Shown in pieces: positions 43,052 through 52,490 of a DNA stretch of 64,000 nucleotides; the first letter of the stretch is position 1, and the number at the start of each line of letters is the position of its first letter. Origin of the DNA: Anaerolineae bacterium (GTDB taxonomy: Bacteria; Chloroflexota; Anaerolineae; Aggregatilineales; Phototrophicaceae); assembly GCA_023382675.1 (NCBI GenBank), contig JAHDWN010000019.1, forward strand, positions 51,245-115,244. The letters are read 5' to 3'. A model generated the notes under the pieces. It saw only the letters and a program-made list of their open reading frames with translations. It had not been told where the DNA came from and did no database searches. Both the position numbers and the translations under genes were made by a program.

Positions 43052-45052
43052 GTGACCCGACGTTTATCCCTCGCGCTGTTGGTCGTGTGCGCCGCGCTGG
43101 TGCTGCTCGTCTATGGGCGGGCGCTGGCGCTGCCGCTGTACATGGACGACGTGATCTTCGCCCGCTACATCGAGCCGCTCAGCCTGCCGGAAGTCTTCTA
43201 CCGCGTTGACATTGTGCCCTACTACCGCCCGCTCAGTCTGCTGCCCTGGAAGCTGATCCAGATGGCTGCGGGCGGCTTCAATGCGCCGCTGATGCACGCG
43301 CTTAATCTGGCCGTCCACGCCTTCAACGGCTGGCTGGTCGGGCTGCTGGCGCTGCGCCTTGCGCCGCGTGCGGGCTGGCGTGCCTGGCTGCTCCCGTTCG
43401 CGGCGGCGTCGATCTATCTGCTGTTCCCGTTCTCGTATCAGGCCGTCCCCTGGGCGGCGGCACTCGGCCACCTGATGGCGGCGAGCGGCGCGCTGATCGC
43501 CATACTGGCGCTGCTTGCGTGGTGGGAACACGGCGGACGCTGGCGGCTGGCGCTGATCTGGGTCGGTGTAGCGTTCAGCGTTTTTAGCCACGAAAACGGC
43601 GCGGCGGCGGCGCTGCTCCTCGGTTTGCCGTTCGTACACAATCCTGAGTGGCGGCGCGAGCGGCGCAAGCTACTGCTGGTGCTCATGCCGTCGCTGCTGA
43701 TCGTGGCGGCCTTCGCTCTCATCTGGCTGATCCTGCCCAAGGATCGTGACGCTTTCGCGCTGACGCTGCCGGACATCGCCCAGAACGCCGCCTACTTCGC
43801 CCAGGGCATTGGCTTCCCGCTTGCCCAGATCGGTGGCGGGCTAACGCGGGCGAGGGCGCTGCCGCCCTGGCTGATCGCCGCCGGGTTGAGCGCGCTCGGC
43901 GCGGCGCTGGCCTGTCTGCTGTCGGTGCGCGCGCGACGCTTGTTCGCGTTCGGCGGTCTGTGGTATGCGCTCGCCATCAGCATACCGGCGATCCTGCTGC
44001 CGCATCGCTACGCCATCGACGGCCCGCGGCTGATGCTGCTGGCATCAGTCGGCGCGGCGCTCGTCTGGGCGGGGGCGCTGGCTTCGGCGGTCGATGGCGC
44101 AATGGCCGATGGTTCGATTGGGCGCGATCCGTTCGCGCTCCGGCGGCGGGCGCGGTTGGCGGCGCTGGCGGCGCTGCTGATCGTTATCGCCATCCTGCCG
44201 ACGAGCCTGGCCTTCATCGGCGGGCGCATGGCGCTGCACGCGGCGCTTGCCCCGGCCTACGAGTCGATGTTCGTCGAGGCGACCGAGAGCGAGTTGACCA
44301 GCGCCTTCGTCAACGTGCCCGTCTGGCTGGCCGACAGCGACGCGCAGTATGCGCTCGGCAGCGAGGGCATCACCTACATGACCAACTACATCGGCTTTCC
44401 GGATCTGATCTACATCAACACCGGCGTCTGGCCGGAGACGACGGCACTGGTGGCTGAGGACATCCGCGATGACGTGCCCAGCATGTACTGGGATGTGCTC
44501 GCCTATGAAACGATGCCGGGCGCTGCCCAGGCGGTCCAGTCGGCCTGGCGCAGCTATGCGCTGCAATGGATCGGCAGCGGCTGGCACTGGGCGTGCGCGG
44601 AGCACGTCAACATCCGCGTCTTCATACCCTCGACCTGTCACACGCGCCAGTGGCCCTCGGACGGGACACTGCACCAGACCATCCCCGGCCCGTTCGCTTT
44701 CGAGAACGGCATGACGTTGGAGGCGTTGGCGGCCTATGATGACGATGGGCTGATCGCGGTCGATCTGGCCTGGTGGAGTTCGCGCGATGCGCCAGCGGTG
44801 ACGGCGTTCGTGCATCTCGTCTGTGAGGGCGATACGCCCGTTGCCCAGGCCGACGGCGCGCTGTTGCGCGGGCTGCTGCCCTTCTCAACCTTGCCGGAGG
44901 GGCTGTGGCGCGAACTGCGCTATCTCGACTCCGGCGCGGCGGACACGACCGGCTGTTCGGTGCGCGTTGGCCTCTATGATCCGGCGACAGGCGTGCGTGT
45001 ACCGCTGCTCGATGGCGGAGATTTTGCGGCGACGGACATCGACACCGGATAG
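43052..45052 (+). CDS. GT-C-like polytopic membrane protein
   Basis: A 666-residue protein with about 11 membrane segments in the first 390 residues and a soluble C-terminal domain of 270 residues. The first loop has YMDDVIFARYIE and the second YYRPLSLLPWK, the acidic pair and aromatic pattern of membrane sugar transferases. A polyprenyl-sugar donor is likely and the substrate is unknown. A GTG start. The C-terminal part (ENGMTLEALAAYDDD ... VALTWWSS-like) is beta-rich. A TATAAT lies 53 nt upstream. Confidence 0.65.
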   Translation: MTRRLSLALLVVCAALVLLVYGRALALPLYMDDVIFARYIEPLSLPEVFYRVDIVPYYRPLSLLPWKLIQMAAGGFNAPLMHALNLAVHAFNGWLVGLLALRLAPRAGWRAWLLPFAAASIYLLFPFSYQAVPWAAALGHLMAASGALIAILALLAWWEHGGRWRLALIWVGVAFSVFSHENGAAAALLLGLPFVHNPEWRRERRKLLLVLMPSLLIVAAFALIWLILPKDRDAFALTLPDIAQNAAYFAQGIGFPLAQIGGGLTRARALPPWLIAAGLSALGAALACLLSVRARRLFAFGGLWYALAISIPAILLPHRYAIDGPRLMLLASVGAALVWAGALASAVDGAMADGSIGRDPFALRRRARLAALAALLIVIAILPTSLAFIGGRMALHAALAPAYESMFVEATESELTSAFVNVPVWLADSDAQYALGSEGITYMTNYIGFPDLIYINTGVWPETTALVAEDIRDDVPSMYWDVLAYETMPGAAQAVQSAWRSYALQWIGSGWHWACAEHVNIRVFIPSTCHTRQWPSDGTLHQTIPGPFAFENGMTLEALAAYDDDGLIAVDLAWWSSRDAPAVTAFVHLVCEGDTPVAQADGALLRGLLPFSTLPEGLWRELRYLDSGAADTTGCSVRVGLYDPATGVRVPLLDGGDFAATDIDTG

Positions 45053-45364
45053 AACTTCATCCATCTGGTTTGGGAATATGACGCGGCGGGTGTATTCGGA
45101 TTCTGGGGCACGCCCATGAAATGGGACGGGCTAGTGAAGCGTCCCCTGCGGGGACTGTATCCGTGGTTATGATGCCTTTGAGCCTTCGCAGGAGGCGCAC
45201 GCTTAGCCAGGGGATTTCATTCCCTGGCGAGGAAGCAATACATCGACCTCCATTTCCGAATGCAGCCGACAGAGCGACGGACATCGTTAAGGCAGGAACA
45301 TTGGTGTTATACTGACCACGCATAAGCTGCCCCCAGCTTCAGGCATGGGAAGTATTTCACCGAC
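45053..45364. other. 312-nt gap resembling an IS200/IS605-type relic right end
   Basis: No credible gene. The sequence is highly structured: GTCCCCTGCGGGGAC (about 45142-45156), GCCAGGGGA-TTTCAT-TCCCTGGC (about 45208-45230), and finally AAGCT-GCCCC-CAGCTT followed by CAGGCATGGGAAG and TTTCAC up to the next start. The last part looks like the right end of IS200/IS605 elements. ORF 45121-45315 is not called. A relic or small non-autonomous derivative is the best guess. Confidence 0.35.
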
Positions 45365-45850
45365 ATGAATCATCTATGGGCACCCTGGCGAATGGCATAC
45401 ATACGCAGTGAGAAGGAAGCGGCGGACGGCTGCGTCTTCTGCAATAAAGTGCGGGCGAACGACGCCGACGAGCAAATTATCGCGCGCTCGCGCTTTGTCT
45501 ACGTCACGCTCAACCGCTACCCATACAACAACGGGCACCTGATGGTCGTGCCGTATGAGCACGTCGATTCGCAGGAGAAGCTGAGCGCCGAAGCGCTGAC
45601 CGACCTGATGCTGATGATCAACCGGGCGCTGGCGGCGCTGCGAAAGGCGTACAATCCGCAGGGGTTCAACCTGGGCGCGAATCTCGGTCTGGCGGCGGGC
45701 GCAGGCATCGCCGATCACTATCACTTTCACATCGTGCCGCGCTGGCAGGGTGACTCGAATTTCATGACGGCGGTCAGCGAGACGCGCGTGATCCCCGCCA
45801 GCCTGGAGGAGACGTATCGCGATCTGCTCGCGGCGTGGGAGAAGGTGTGA
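45365..45850 (+). CDS. HIT family nucleotide hydrolase (Ap4A phosphorylase-like)
   Basis: A 161-residue HIT-fold protein. The active-site HxHxH triad is HYHFHIVPRW (His118, 120, 122), and a CVFC zinc pair lies at 23-26, as in the branch that includes Mycobacterium Rv2613c-type Ap4A phosphorylases. It cleaves phosphodiester bonds in adenine dinucleotides or nucleotide conjugates. The ATG is preceded by structured relic DNA rather than a clear Shine-Dalgarno site. Convergent with the broken vapC gene. Confidence 0.9.
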   Translation: MNHLWAPWRMAYIRSEKEAADGCVFCNKVRANDADEQIIARSRFVYVTLNRYPYNNGHLMVVPYEHVDSQEKLSAEALTDLMLMINRALAALRKAYNPQGFNLGANLGLAAGAGIADHYHFHIVPRWQGDSNFMTAVSETRVIPASLEETYRDLLAAWEKV

Positions 45851-45870
45851 TCAGGCGGGGTGTGGTTCAA

Positions 45871-46281
45871 TTAGCCTTGCTCGATTTCCCAGTCCTCCAT
45901 CTTCAAGTCTGAGATCCGCCCGAACTCGCGCGTATTATGCGTCACGAGTGTCAGATTGTTTGATAAAGCTATTGCTGCGATGAGCAGATCGTTGGCACCG
46001 ATGGGTGTCCCTGCTTGTTCAAGCGATGCACGGATGCGACCATAGACCAGAGCCGCAGCGTCATCAAAAGGGAGTGAAACAAAGCGTTCGACAAAAGCGC
46101 GTTGCTTGACGAGCGATTGTGTGGGCGTCTGACTTTTCATCGCGCCGGCCTATAGCTCGCCCTTGACGATAGAACATACTGCGATGTCAGCTTCTGGCGT
46201 TGATTTTAGATGCTGTGTGATAGCTTCTGAGCGTTGATTGAGATGCCGGATGCACGTGTTGGTGTCAAGCAGGTAGATCAT
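45871..46281 (-). pseudogene. VapC-type PIN toxin interrupted by a nonsense codon
   Basis: The frame from ATG 46281 reads IYLLDTNTCIRHLN (PIN start, catalytic Asp) through codon 43, then a TAG at 46152-46150 in VKGEL*AGAMKS, where VapC proteins usually have a Tyr (KGELYYGA). After the stop the frame continues to 45871 with IGANDLLIAAIAL and LVTHNTREF, the remaining acidic motifs. The reading frame is otherwise intact (136 codons). The ORF track shows only the second part. A single substitution (TAT or TAC to TAG) inactivated the toxin. Confidence 0.75.
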
Positions 46282-46505
46282 TCAAGTGGCTCACGTTCTT
46301 CCAACGGGAGTTGGAGCGGCCGTTCGATAGGATTATCCGCAAGGCTGCCGGCTGTCCGCTCGATAAACTCCTCCCAAGGCATTCGAATAAACGCTTCAGC
46401 CTCCAGGTCGTTTTGCATAGCGGCACTGAGATGTTCGATCAGACGCGCTTTTTCAGCCAGAGTCAGACGGTCAGCGACATTGACCGCTTCTTCGTATGTA
46501 GTCAT
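46278..46505 (-). CDS. VapB-type antitoxin of the broken vapC
   Basis: A 75-residue protein upstream of the toxin, with an ATGA overlap of stop and start. Helical, with LTLAEKARLIEHLSAAM in the first half, a pattern seen in antitoxin-like proteins paired with PIN toxins, and an acidic Pro/Glu-rich C-terminus (LQLPLEEREPLE) that would neutralise the toxin. It looks intact, so the antitoxin outlived its toxin. It should repress its own promoter in intact modules. Confidence 0.65.
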   Translation of the reverse strand: MTTYEEAVNVADRLTLAEKARLIEHLSAAMQNDLEAEAFIRMPWEEFIERTAGSLADNPIERPLQLPLEEREPLE

Positions 46506-46669
46506 GAGTGAGTACCTCTTCAGTCTTCACTGCATCGATTATTGTATCAATACTTGGAGCATGAGCATACCGATCAACGCCTGTTCCAGACCTCCTCATT
46601 TCCCCGAACCGAATCCGCGTTAGAATAGAAACAAATGTGACCACAAAATAGTCTTTGAAGAAAACGGCG

Positions 46670-48328
46670 ATGAGCGAACAAATTTATGATTACGTCGTAG
46701 TCGGCTCCGGCTTCGGCGGCAGCGTGTCTGCCCTGCGGCTGACCGAGAAGGGCTACCGCGTGCTCGTGCTGGAACGCGGCAAGCGCTTCCAGGATCACGA
46801 TTTCCCGCGCACGAATTGGAATCTGTTCAAATACCTCTGGTTTCCGGTTGCCCGCTGCTTCGGCATCCAAGAGATCAGCTTCATGAACGACATCATGGTG
46901 CTGCATGGCAGCGGCGTCGGCGGCGGCAGCCTGGTCTGGGCGAACGTGGCGATGGAGCCGAGCGACCGGCTGTTCGAAGCGCCCGGCTGGCGGCATCTGG
47001 CGGACTGGAAAGCTGTGCTCCAGCCGCATTACGCGACCGCTAAACGGATGCTCGGCGTCGCGCCGAATCCGTTTGTGACACCCGCCGACAACGCGCTCAA
47101 ACAGATCGCGGATGAGCATGGGCGTGGGCACACCTACCGCCCGACCGACGTGGCGATCTTCTTCGGCGAGTCGGGGGTGACGGTGCCCGATCCATATTTC
47201 GGCGGTGAGGGGCCGGTGCGCTCTGGCTGTACGGGCTGCGGCGGCTGCATGGTTGGCTGCCGCTACAACGCCAAGAACACGCTGGAGAAGAACTACCTGT
47301 ACTTCGCCGATAAGGGCGGCGCAGAGATCCGCGCCGAGTCCGAAGTGCGCGACATCCGCCCGCTGCCGCCGAATCAGCCGGACGGCGCGCGCTACGAGGT
47401 CATCTACCGCCGGACGACCGCGCCGCTGTTGGGCGAGCGGCGGCACAAAGTGCGCGCGCGCAGCGTGGTCGTCGCGGCGCATTCGCTTGGCACGATGCGG
47501 CTGCTGTTCCGCTGCCGGGATGTGAATCGCTCGCTGCCGAAGCTTTCGCGGCAGTTGGGCACGAACGTGCGCACCAACAGCGAGGCGCTGGTCGGCTCGA
47601 CCAGTTGGGATGGCAAAACGGATTATTCGACCGGCGTGGCGATCACGTCGATCTTCGCTCTGGATGACGTGACGCAGGTCGAGCCGGTGCGCTACCCGCA
47701 CGGATCGTCGTTCATGCGCATGTTGGCGATCCCGATGATCGAGCACGCGGACACGCGCTGGGCACGCACCGTGCGCACGATCCGGCGCGGCATCACGCAT
47801 CCGTTGGAATTCATGTATGCTAAGTTCTTCTCGCAGTGGTCACGCCGCTCAACCATCCTGCTGATCATGCAGACGGAGGAGAGCACGCTGCGCGTGCGGC
47901 CTGGGCGCAACCTGTTCACGCTCTTCCGGCGTGGGCTGGTCTCGGAACTGCCGGAAGGCGTGTCGCTGTCGCCGGAAATGGGCATGGTCCAGCGGCTGAC
48001 CCGGCGCTTCGCCAAACTGACGCGCGGCATCCCGCAAGATACCATCCCGGAGACATTCCTGGGCATCCCGGCGACCGCGCATCTGATTGGCGGCTGCCCG
48101 ATGGGCGCAAGCGATGCTGATGGCGTGGTCGATGCGCGCTGCGAGGTGTTCAACTATCCGGGGCTGTACGTGGTTGACGGCTCGATCATCCCGGCGAACC
48201 CCGGTGTGAATCCGAGCCTGACGATCACGGCGCTGGCCGAATATGCCATGAGCCACATCCCGCCGCGCGCCGGCGCAGACATCCGCCCGCCCGTCGGCAT
48301 GAGTGAGACGGTGGAGGCGGCGCATTAG
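46670..48328 (+). CDS. GMC-family FAD oxidoreductase with a CxxCxxCxxxC cluster
   Basis: A 552-residue flavoprotein of the GMC family, cholesterol-oxidase-like branch. The FAD-binding start is VVVGSGFGGSVSALRL with Gly12/14/17, followed by HGSGVGGGSLVWANV. CTGCGGCMVGC (about 184-194) has the spacing of a four-cysteine iron-sulphur motif before RYNAKNTLEKNYL. The C-terminal IGGCPMG ... VVDGSIIPANPGVNPSLTI is the conserved substrate/FAD end. It oxidises an alcohol or sterol-like substrate. ATG 46670 is preferred over the TTG 15 nt upstream. The thiolase follows on the same strand, 144 nt later. Confidence 0.85.
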   Translation: MSEQIYDYVVVGSGFGGSVSALRLTEKGYRVLVLERGKRFQDHDFPRTNWNLFKYLWFPVARCFGIQEISFMNDIMVLHGSGVGGGSLVWANVAMEPSDRLFEAPGWRHLADWKAVLQPHYATAKRMLGVAPNPFVTPADNALKQIADEHGRGHTYRPTDVAIFFGESGVTVPDPYFGGEGPVRSGCTGCGGCMVGCRYNAKNTLEKNYLYFADKGGAEIRAESEVRDIRPLPPNQPDGARYEVIYRRTTAPLLGERRHKVRARSVVVAAHSLGTMRLLFRCRDVNRSLPKLSRQLGTNVRTNSEALVGSTSWDGKTDYSTGVAITSIFALDDVTQVEPVRYPHGSSFMRMLAIPMIEHADTRWARTVRTIRRGITHPLEFMYAKFFSQWSRRSTILLIMQTEESTLRVRPGRNLFTLFRRGLVSELPEGVSLSPEMGMVQRLTRRFAKLTRGIPQDTIPETFLGIPATAHLIGGCPMGASDADGVVDARCEVFNYPGLYVVDGSIIPANPGVNPSLTITALAEYAMSHIPPRAGADIRPPVGMSETVEAAH

Positions 48329-48472
48329 ACACCCTCCACGGTGAGCGTTCACAGGCGAACATATCGTTCGTAAAGCGATAGCGCTGGTTGTGATCGTTTC
48401 GTTTTTGTGACATCGCAATGTGGATGGCGTCTAATTATTACCAAATAAAACATCATTTGTAAGGAGCTTACA

Positions 48473-49684
<1,212 letters not shown>

Positions 49685-49757
49685 CGCGTTGGTCTTTCGG
49701 GGCAGCGGCGGGTGAAAAATGGCACTCGCCGTTTGTCCATTTCGGCACAACCGCGCC

Positions 49758-49786
49758 TTGACACGCCTATGGCCGTTTGCTACCAT
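49758..49786 (+). promoter_or_regulatory. Promoter of tRNA-Asn
   Basis: TTGACA (49758-49763), a 17-nt spacer, then TACCAT (49781-49786), ending 15 nt before the tRNA. The -35 is a consensus match. Confidence 0.7.
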
Positions 49787-49801
49787 TTTCTTGCCTCATT
49801 T

Positions 49802-49873
49802 TCCACAGTAGCTCAACGGCAGAGCAACCGGCTGTTAACCGGTGGGTTCCAGGTTCGAATCCTGGCTGTGGAG
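49802..49873 (+). tRNA. tRNA-Asn (anticodon GTT)
   Basis: A 72-nt cloverleaf with acceptor stem TCCACAG/CTGTGGA, anticodon loop CTGTTAA in an ACCGG/CCGGT stem giving GTT, and T arm CCAGGTTCGAATCCTGG. Discriminator G; CCA not encoded. Its 3' end is duplicated at 50437. Confidence 0.95.
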
Positions 49874-49888
49874 CACACGCAAACGCCC
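49864..49888 (+). repeat. 25-nt direct repeat, left copy (tRNA-Asn 3' end, att-like)
   Basis: The sequence starting GGCTGTGGAGCACACGCAAA, covering the last 10 nt of tRNA-Asn plus 15 nt, occurs again perfectly at 50437-50461. A tRNA 3' end duplicated as a direct repeat is the signature of site-specific integration. Confidence 0.75.
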
Positions 49889-49915
49889 TTCCGCCAGCAC
49901 GGAGGGGCTTTTTTT
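49885..49915 (+). terminator. Intrinsic terminator of tRNA-Asn
   Basis: GCCCTTCCG-CCAGCA-CGGAGGGGC followed by seven T. The stem has one G-T pair. Confidence 0.85.
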
Positions 49916-49942
49916 GCCGATCCATGCACGCACGCTATCCGC

Positions 49943-49948
49943 TATAAT
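49943..49948 (+). promoter_or_regulatory. Putative -10 TATAAT of the 82-aa gene
   Basis: TATAAT lies 29 nt before the ATG at 49978. The -35 is poor. Confidence 0.4.
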
Positions 49949-49977
49949 GGAATACCGAGTGAAAGTGAGGTTGCGTG

Positions 49978-50226
49978 ATGGCCTTCGCGCCGACGGATAC
50001 CTTGTTCGACACGATTCTGGATTTCCTGGCATCCACGCCTACACCGGAACAGATCATCGCTTATCAACCACCTGAAGGTTTACAGCAGCGATTGAGTGAA
50101 CTGCTCGAAAAGAACAGATCGGGTGGCTTAAGCACCGCCGAACAAACCGAGCTAAGCGAATTTCAGCATTTGAACCGTTTTATGAGCCGACTGAAGCTGA
50201 AAGCACGGCAAAAGCTCGCCTTATGA
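49978..50226 (+). CDS. Small helical protein (partner of HNH nuclease type genes)
   Basis: An 82-residue cytoplasmic helical protein: TLFDTILDFLASTPTPEQII, GLQQRLSELLEKNRSGGLS, then ELSEFQHLNRFMSRLKLKARQKL. This small family is common in cyanobacteria and Chloroflexota and is usually followed, with an ATGA overlap, by an HNH nuclease gene. Here the overlap is kept (TTATGAGC) but the next frame stops after 12 residues. The ATG is preceded by GAGG. It lies between the two 25-nt repeats. Function unknown; a toxin-antitoxin-like role is only a guess. Confidence 0.6.
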   Translation: MAFAPTDTLFDTILDFLASTPTPEQIIAYQPPEGLQQRLSELLEKNRSGGLSTAEQTELSEFQHLNRFMSRLKLKARQKLAL

Positions 50227-50261
50227 GCGGAACTTACATCGCCCCGCAACTAGGAACGTGA
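50223..50261 (+). pseudogene. Truncated HNH-type nuclease gene stub
   Basis: ATGA-coupled to the previous gene, this frame codes SGTYIAPQL and then stops. That start (xSGTYIxxQL) is the N-terminus I expect for the HNH proteins encoded after this small family. The catalytic part is missing; the following 175 nt do not contain an HNH motif in any frame. It is a remnant. Confidence 0.4.
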
Positions 50262-50436
50262 TCATTGCGCCGATTCTCTCGTTATGATGCAGCCACAGTC
50301 CTCATCGCCTTCGGCGGCCATCTGGGGACGCGGCGCTTCGATAATCGTGCTGCCCGCACCGTTCTTGCTGAGGCGCAGGGCACCTACTTTTCGTTTTGGA
50401 TGACGCTCGGCTACTTGATCGTTTCCGACCCGTCGC

Positions 50437-50461
50437 GGCTGTGGAGCACACGCAAACGCCC
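50437..50461 (+). repeat. 25-nt direct repeat, right copy (att-like)
   Basis: A perfect copy of 49864-49888. It defines a 573-nt unit with the left copy. It too is followed by a hairpin terminator, as a tRNA 3' flank would be. Confidence 0.75.
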
Positions 50462-50480
50462 GTCACCCACGGGCGTTTTT
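50454..50480 (+). terminator. Intrinsic terminator after right repeat
   Basis: AAACGCCCGT-CACCC-ACGGGCGTTT then T. It overlaps the repeat end, mirroring the tRNA-Asn terminator at 49885. Confidence 0.8.
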
Positions 50481-50548
50481 GATTCGCGAGTGGGGCGGCG
50501 TGCTGGATGGAACACGGAGGATGAAGGGTGGAAATCCATGTTGGATTT

Positions 50549-50962
50549 CTAATCAATTGGGCACTGCAATAATCGATCAATGAAGCCCTTGAGTGGTGGC
50601 ACAATCTCTATTGCGCCTTCAAGGAGATCGTCAACAACCGTTTCTGTCAAGGTTTCTCCGTCAAAGAAACTCAGGACGAATTTACCGTCGCCAGTCGCGG
50701 CGATGCGTAAACGTGCTTGATCTTGTCTCAGTCCATGATTCCGCGATCTTGATAGCATCAACGAATCAAGAGACTGCCCAGCACGCATCTGATATGTGCG
50801 GTAGTGCTCCTCTGAGAAAGTGAGTACAACGATTAGCTTTAATATGGGCAAGAGAAATATGTAGTCATATAGGAATACCCGATACGCAAAAAACCGCAAC
50901 ATGCCTGACCAAGACTTTTCGAAATCTTGGGTTATTGCCGCTTGTTCGTCTTTGAGAGACAT
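50549..50962 (-). CDS. Hypothetical protein, AT-richer than neighbours
   Basis: A 137-residue protein from ATG 50962 (MSLKDEQAAITQDFEKSW). A hydrophobic stretch (FLLPILKLIVVLTF, about 37-50) could be a membrane segment. The rest is soluble, with FVLSFFDGETLTETVVDDLLEG near the end. The ORF-track start at 51250 would overlap the AI-2E gene and is rejected. The base composition is lower in GC than the flanking genes and it lies just past the right repeat, so it may be acquired DNA. No family recognised. Confidence 0.45.
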   Translation of the reverse strand: MSLKDEQAAITQDFEKSWSGMLRFFAYRVFLYDYIFLLPILKLIVVLTFSEEHYRTYQMRAGQSLDSLMLSRSRNHGLRQDQARLRIAATGDGKFVLSFFDGETLTETVVDDLLEGAIEIVPPLKGFIDRLLQCPID

Positions 50963-51131
50963 TTCGGATAGTCTCCTGAATGTGCAAAACTCAACAACAG
51001 GTGAACTACCCAAATTGTATGCGGATTCGTCCTGCTTCCGTGTCTTGCGCCACAGATCCTCGCTCGACAGTAACCTTCGCGGCGCAACGGTGTATGATCC
51101 TATGACACAGCAGTGAGAGATAAAGAAACCG

Positions 51132-52454
51132 TTGACGGCACCGTATCCACCCCCCATTTCATCGCCAGGTTGGTCAACGCGGACGAAGCGTACCGTTTTG
51201 ATCGCGCTGGTGGTCCTGATTGCATTGATGGTCTGGCGGCTAAACGACATTTTGCCGCTGTTGATCGTGTCTTTGGTGCTGGCCTATCTGTTTTACCCGG
51301 TGACGTCGTTTCTGGAACGGCGGGTCACACGCTGGCTGCCTGGGCCGCGCAACTGGGCGATCTTCCTGACGATTGTGGCGGCGATCTCGGCCTTCGTCAT
51401 CGTCATTCTGGTGGTGTTTCCAGCGCTGTTTGCGCAGTTGGAGGAATTCGGCAACCGTTTGCCGCGCCTCGTCGCCAGCCTCCAGGACAGCGCCGAGGAG
51501 TTCCTCAGCCACCCGATCATCATCAACAACCAGCCGCTGACCATCGACGGAGAGCCCCTGATCCCGCTGGAACAACTGCGTTTGTTGAACAACGGCGAAG
51601 ATGTCAACTGGGCACAGCAAATCCGCGAGTTGAATCTGGTCGAGTTCGTGCGGGGCTTTATCAATTCGCTGACCGGCCCGGCGGTGAACGTCGTCGGCGG
51701 CGCGCTGACCTTCACCATCAACGCCATCTTTTCGCTGACGCTGATCTTCTACTGGCTCAAAGACGGCGGGCGTTTTGTCAACATCCTGATCGAGTTCACA
51801 CCGATCACGTATCGCAACGACGTGACGCGCTTGTTTTACGAGCTGGCGCGCGTCTGGGATGCGTATCTGCGCGGCCAGATCTTTCTGGCTTCGTTCGTCG
51901 GCGTGGTGGTGCTGATCTGCGCCGCGGTGTTGGGTGTGCCGAACGCGCCGACGCTGGGGCTGATCTCCGGCGTCATGGAGTTCATCCCGACGCTCGGCCC
52001 GCTGATCGCCATCGTCCCGGCCGTCTTGCTGGCGGTCAGCTCGACCTCGTCCACGCTGCCGTTCCTGAGTGGTCTGCCGTTCGCGCTGGTGGTGATCATC
52101 GTCTGGATCGCCATCCAGAATGTGAATGCGATTATCGTCTCACCGAGGGTGATGGGCAGCCGGCTCAACCTGCATCCCGTTGTCGTCATCATCGGCGTGA
52201 TCGCCGGGGCGAGCCTGGCGGGTGCTTTCGGCATCATTCTGGCCGCGCCGACCATCGCCACGCTGCGCCTGCTCAGCCAGTACATCTACGGCAAGCTGAC
52301 CGACACGCCGCCCTTCCCGGTACAGCCACGGCACGTCGTCGGCGAGTCGAAACTGCCGATTGTCGATCCCGTGCTGGCGCTGCTGCGCCGCATCATCCAG
52401 GTTGCCAGCCGCTGGTGGCGTGAGCGTGCCAACCGCAAGCCGGTGGTAGAATAA
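51132..52454 (+). CDS. AI-2E family transporter (PerM-like)
   Basis: A 440-residue membrane protein of the AI-2E/PerM family: two N-terminal spans (RTVLIALVVLIALMVW; LPLLIVSLVLAYLFYPV), a soluble loop with helical and Pro/Ile-rich parts, then five or six spans with the family's FVGVVVLICAAVLGVPNAP and GVMEFIPTLGPLIAIVPA. Members export small molecules or act in Na/H exchange; the AI-2 role holds for few. The start is TTG with GAGAGA upstream; other starts are poor. Followed by two small genes on the same strand. Confidence 0.85.
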   Translation: MTAPYPPPISSPGWSTRTKRTVLIALVVLIALMVWRLNDILPLLIVSLVLAYLFYPVTSFLERRVTRWLPGPRNWAIFLTIVAAISAFVIVILVVFPALFAQLEEFGNRLPRLVASLQDSAEEFLSHPIIINNQPLTIDGEPLIPLEQLRLLNNGEDVNWAQQIRELNLVEFVRGFINSLTGPAVNVVGGALTFTINAIFSLTLIFYWLKDGGRFVNILIEFTPITYRNDVTRLFYELARVWDAYLRGQIFLASFVGVVVLICAAVLGVPNAPTLGLISGVMEFIPTLGPLIAIVPAVLLAVSSTSSTLPFLSGLPFALVVIIVWIAIQNVNAIIVSPRVMGSRLNLHPVVVIIGVIAGASLAGAFGIILAAPTIATLRLLSQYIYGKLTDTPPFPVQPRHVVGESKLPIVDPVLALLRRIIQVASRWWRERANRKPVVE

Positions 52455-52490
52455 CGGCGAGCAATTTCAGATCCAGAAAAGGAAATACGC

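Noticed and set aside
45121-45315. 64-aa plus ORF in the structured gap
   Set aside because: Short, lies over hairpins, no ribosome site; at most a remnant tail of a transposon gene.
46574-47800. 408-aa minus ORF antisense to the GMC oxidoreductase
   Set aside because: Shadow of a well-supported flavoprotein.
50265-50552. 95-aa plus ORF crossing the right 25-nt repeat
   Set aside because: Crosses a terminator and the repeat; no HNH or other motif.
50549-51250. Full 233-aa version of the hypothetical minus-strand protein
   Set aside because: Its first 96 codons overlap the AI-2E gene region and lack coding character; ATG 50962 is used.
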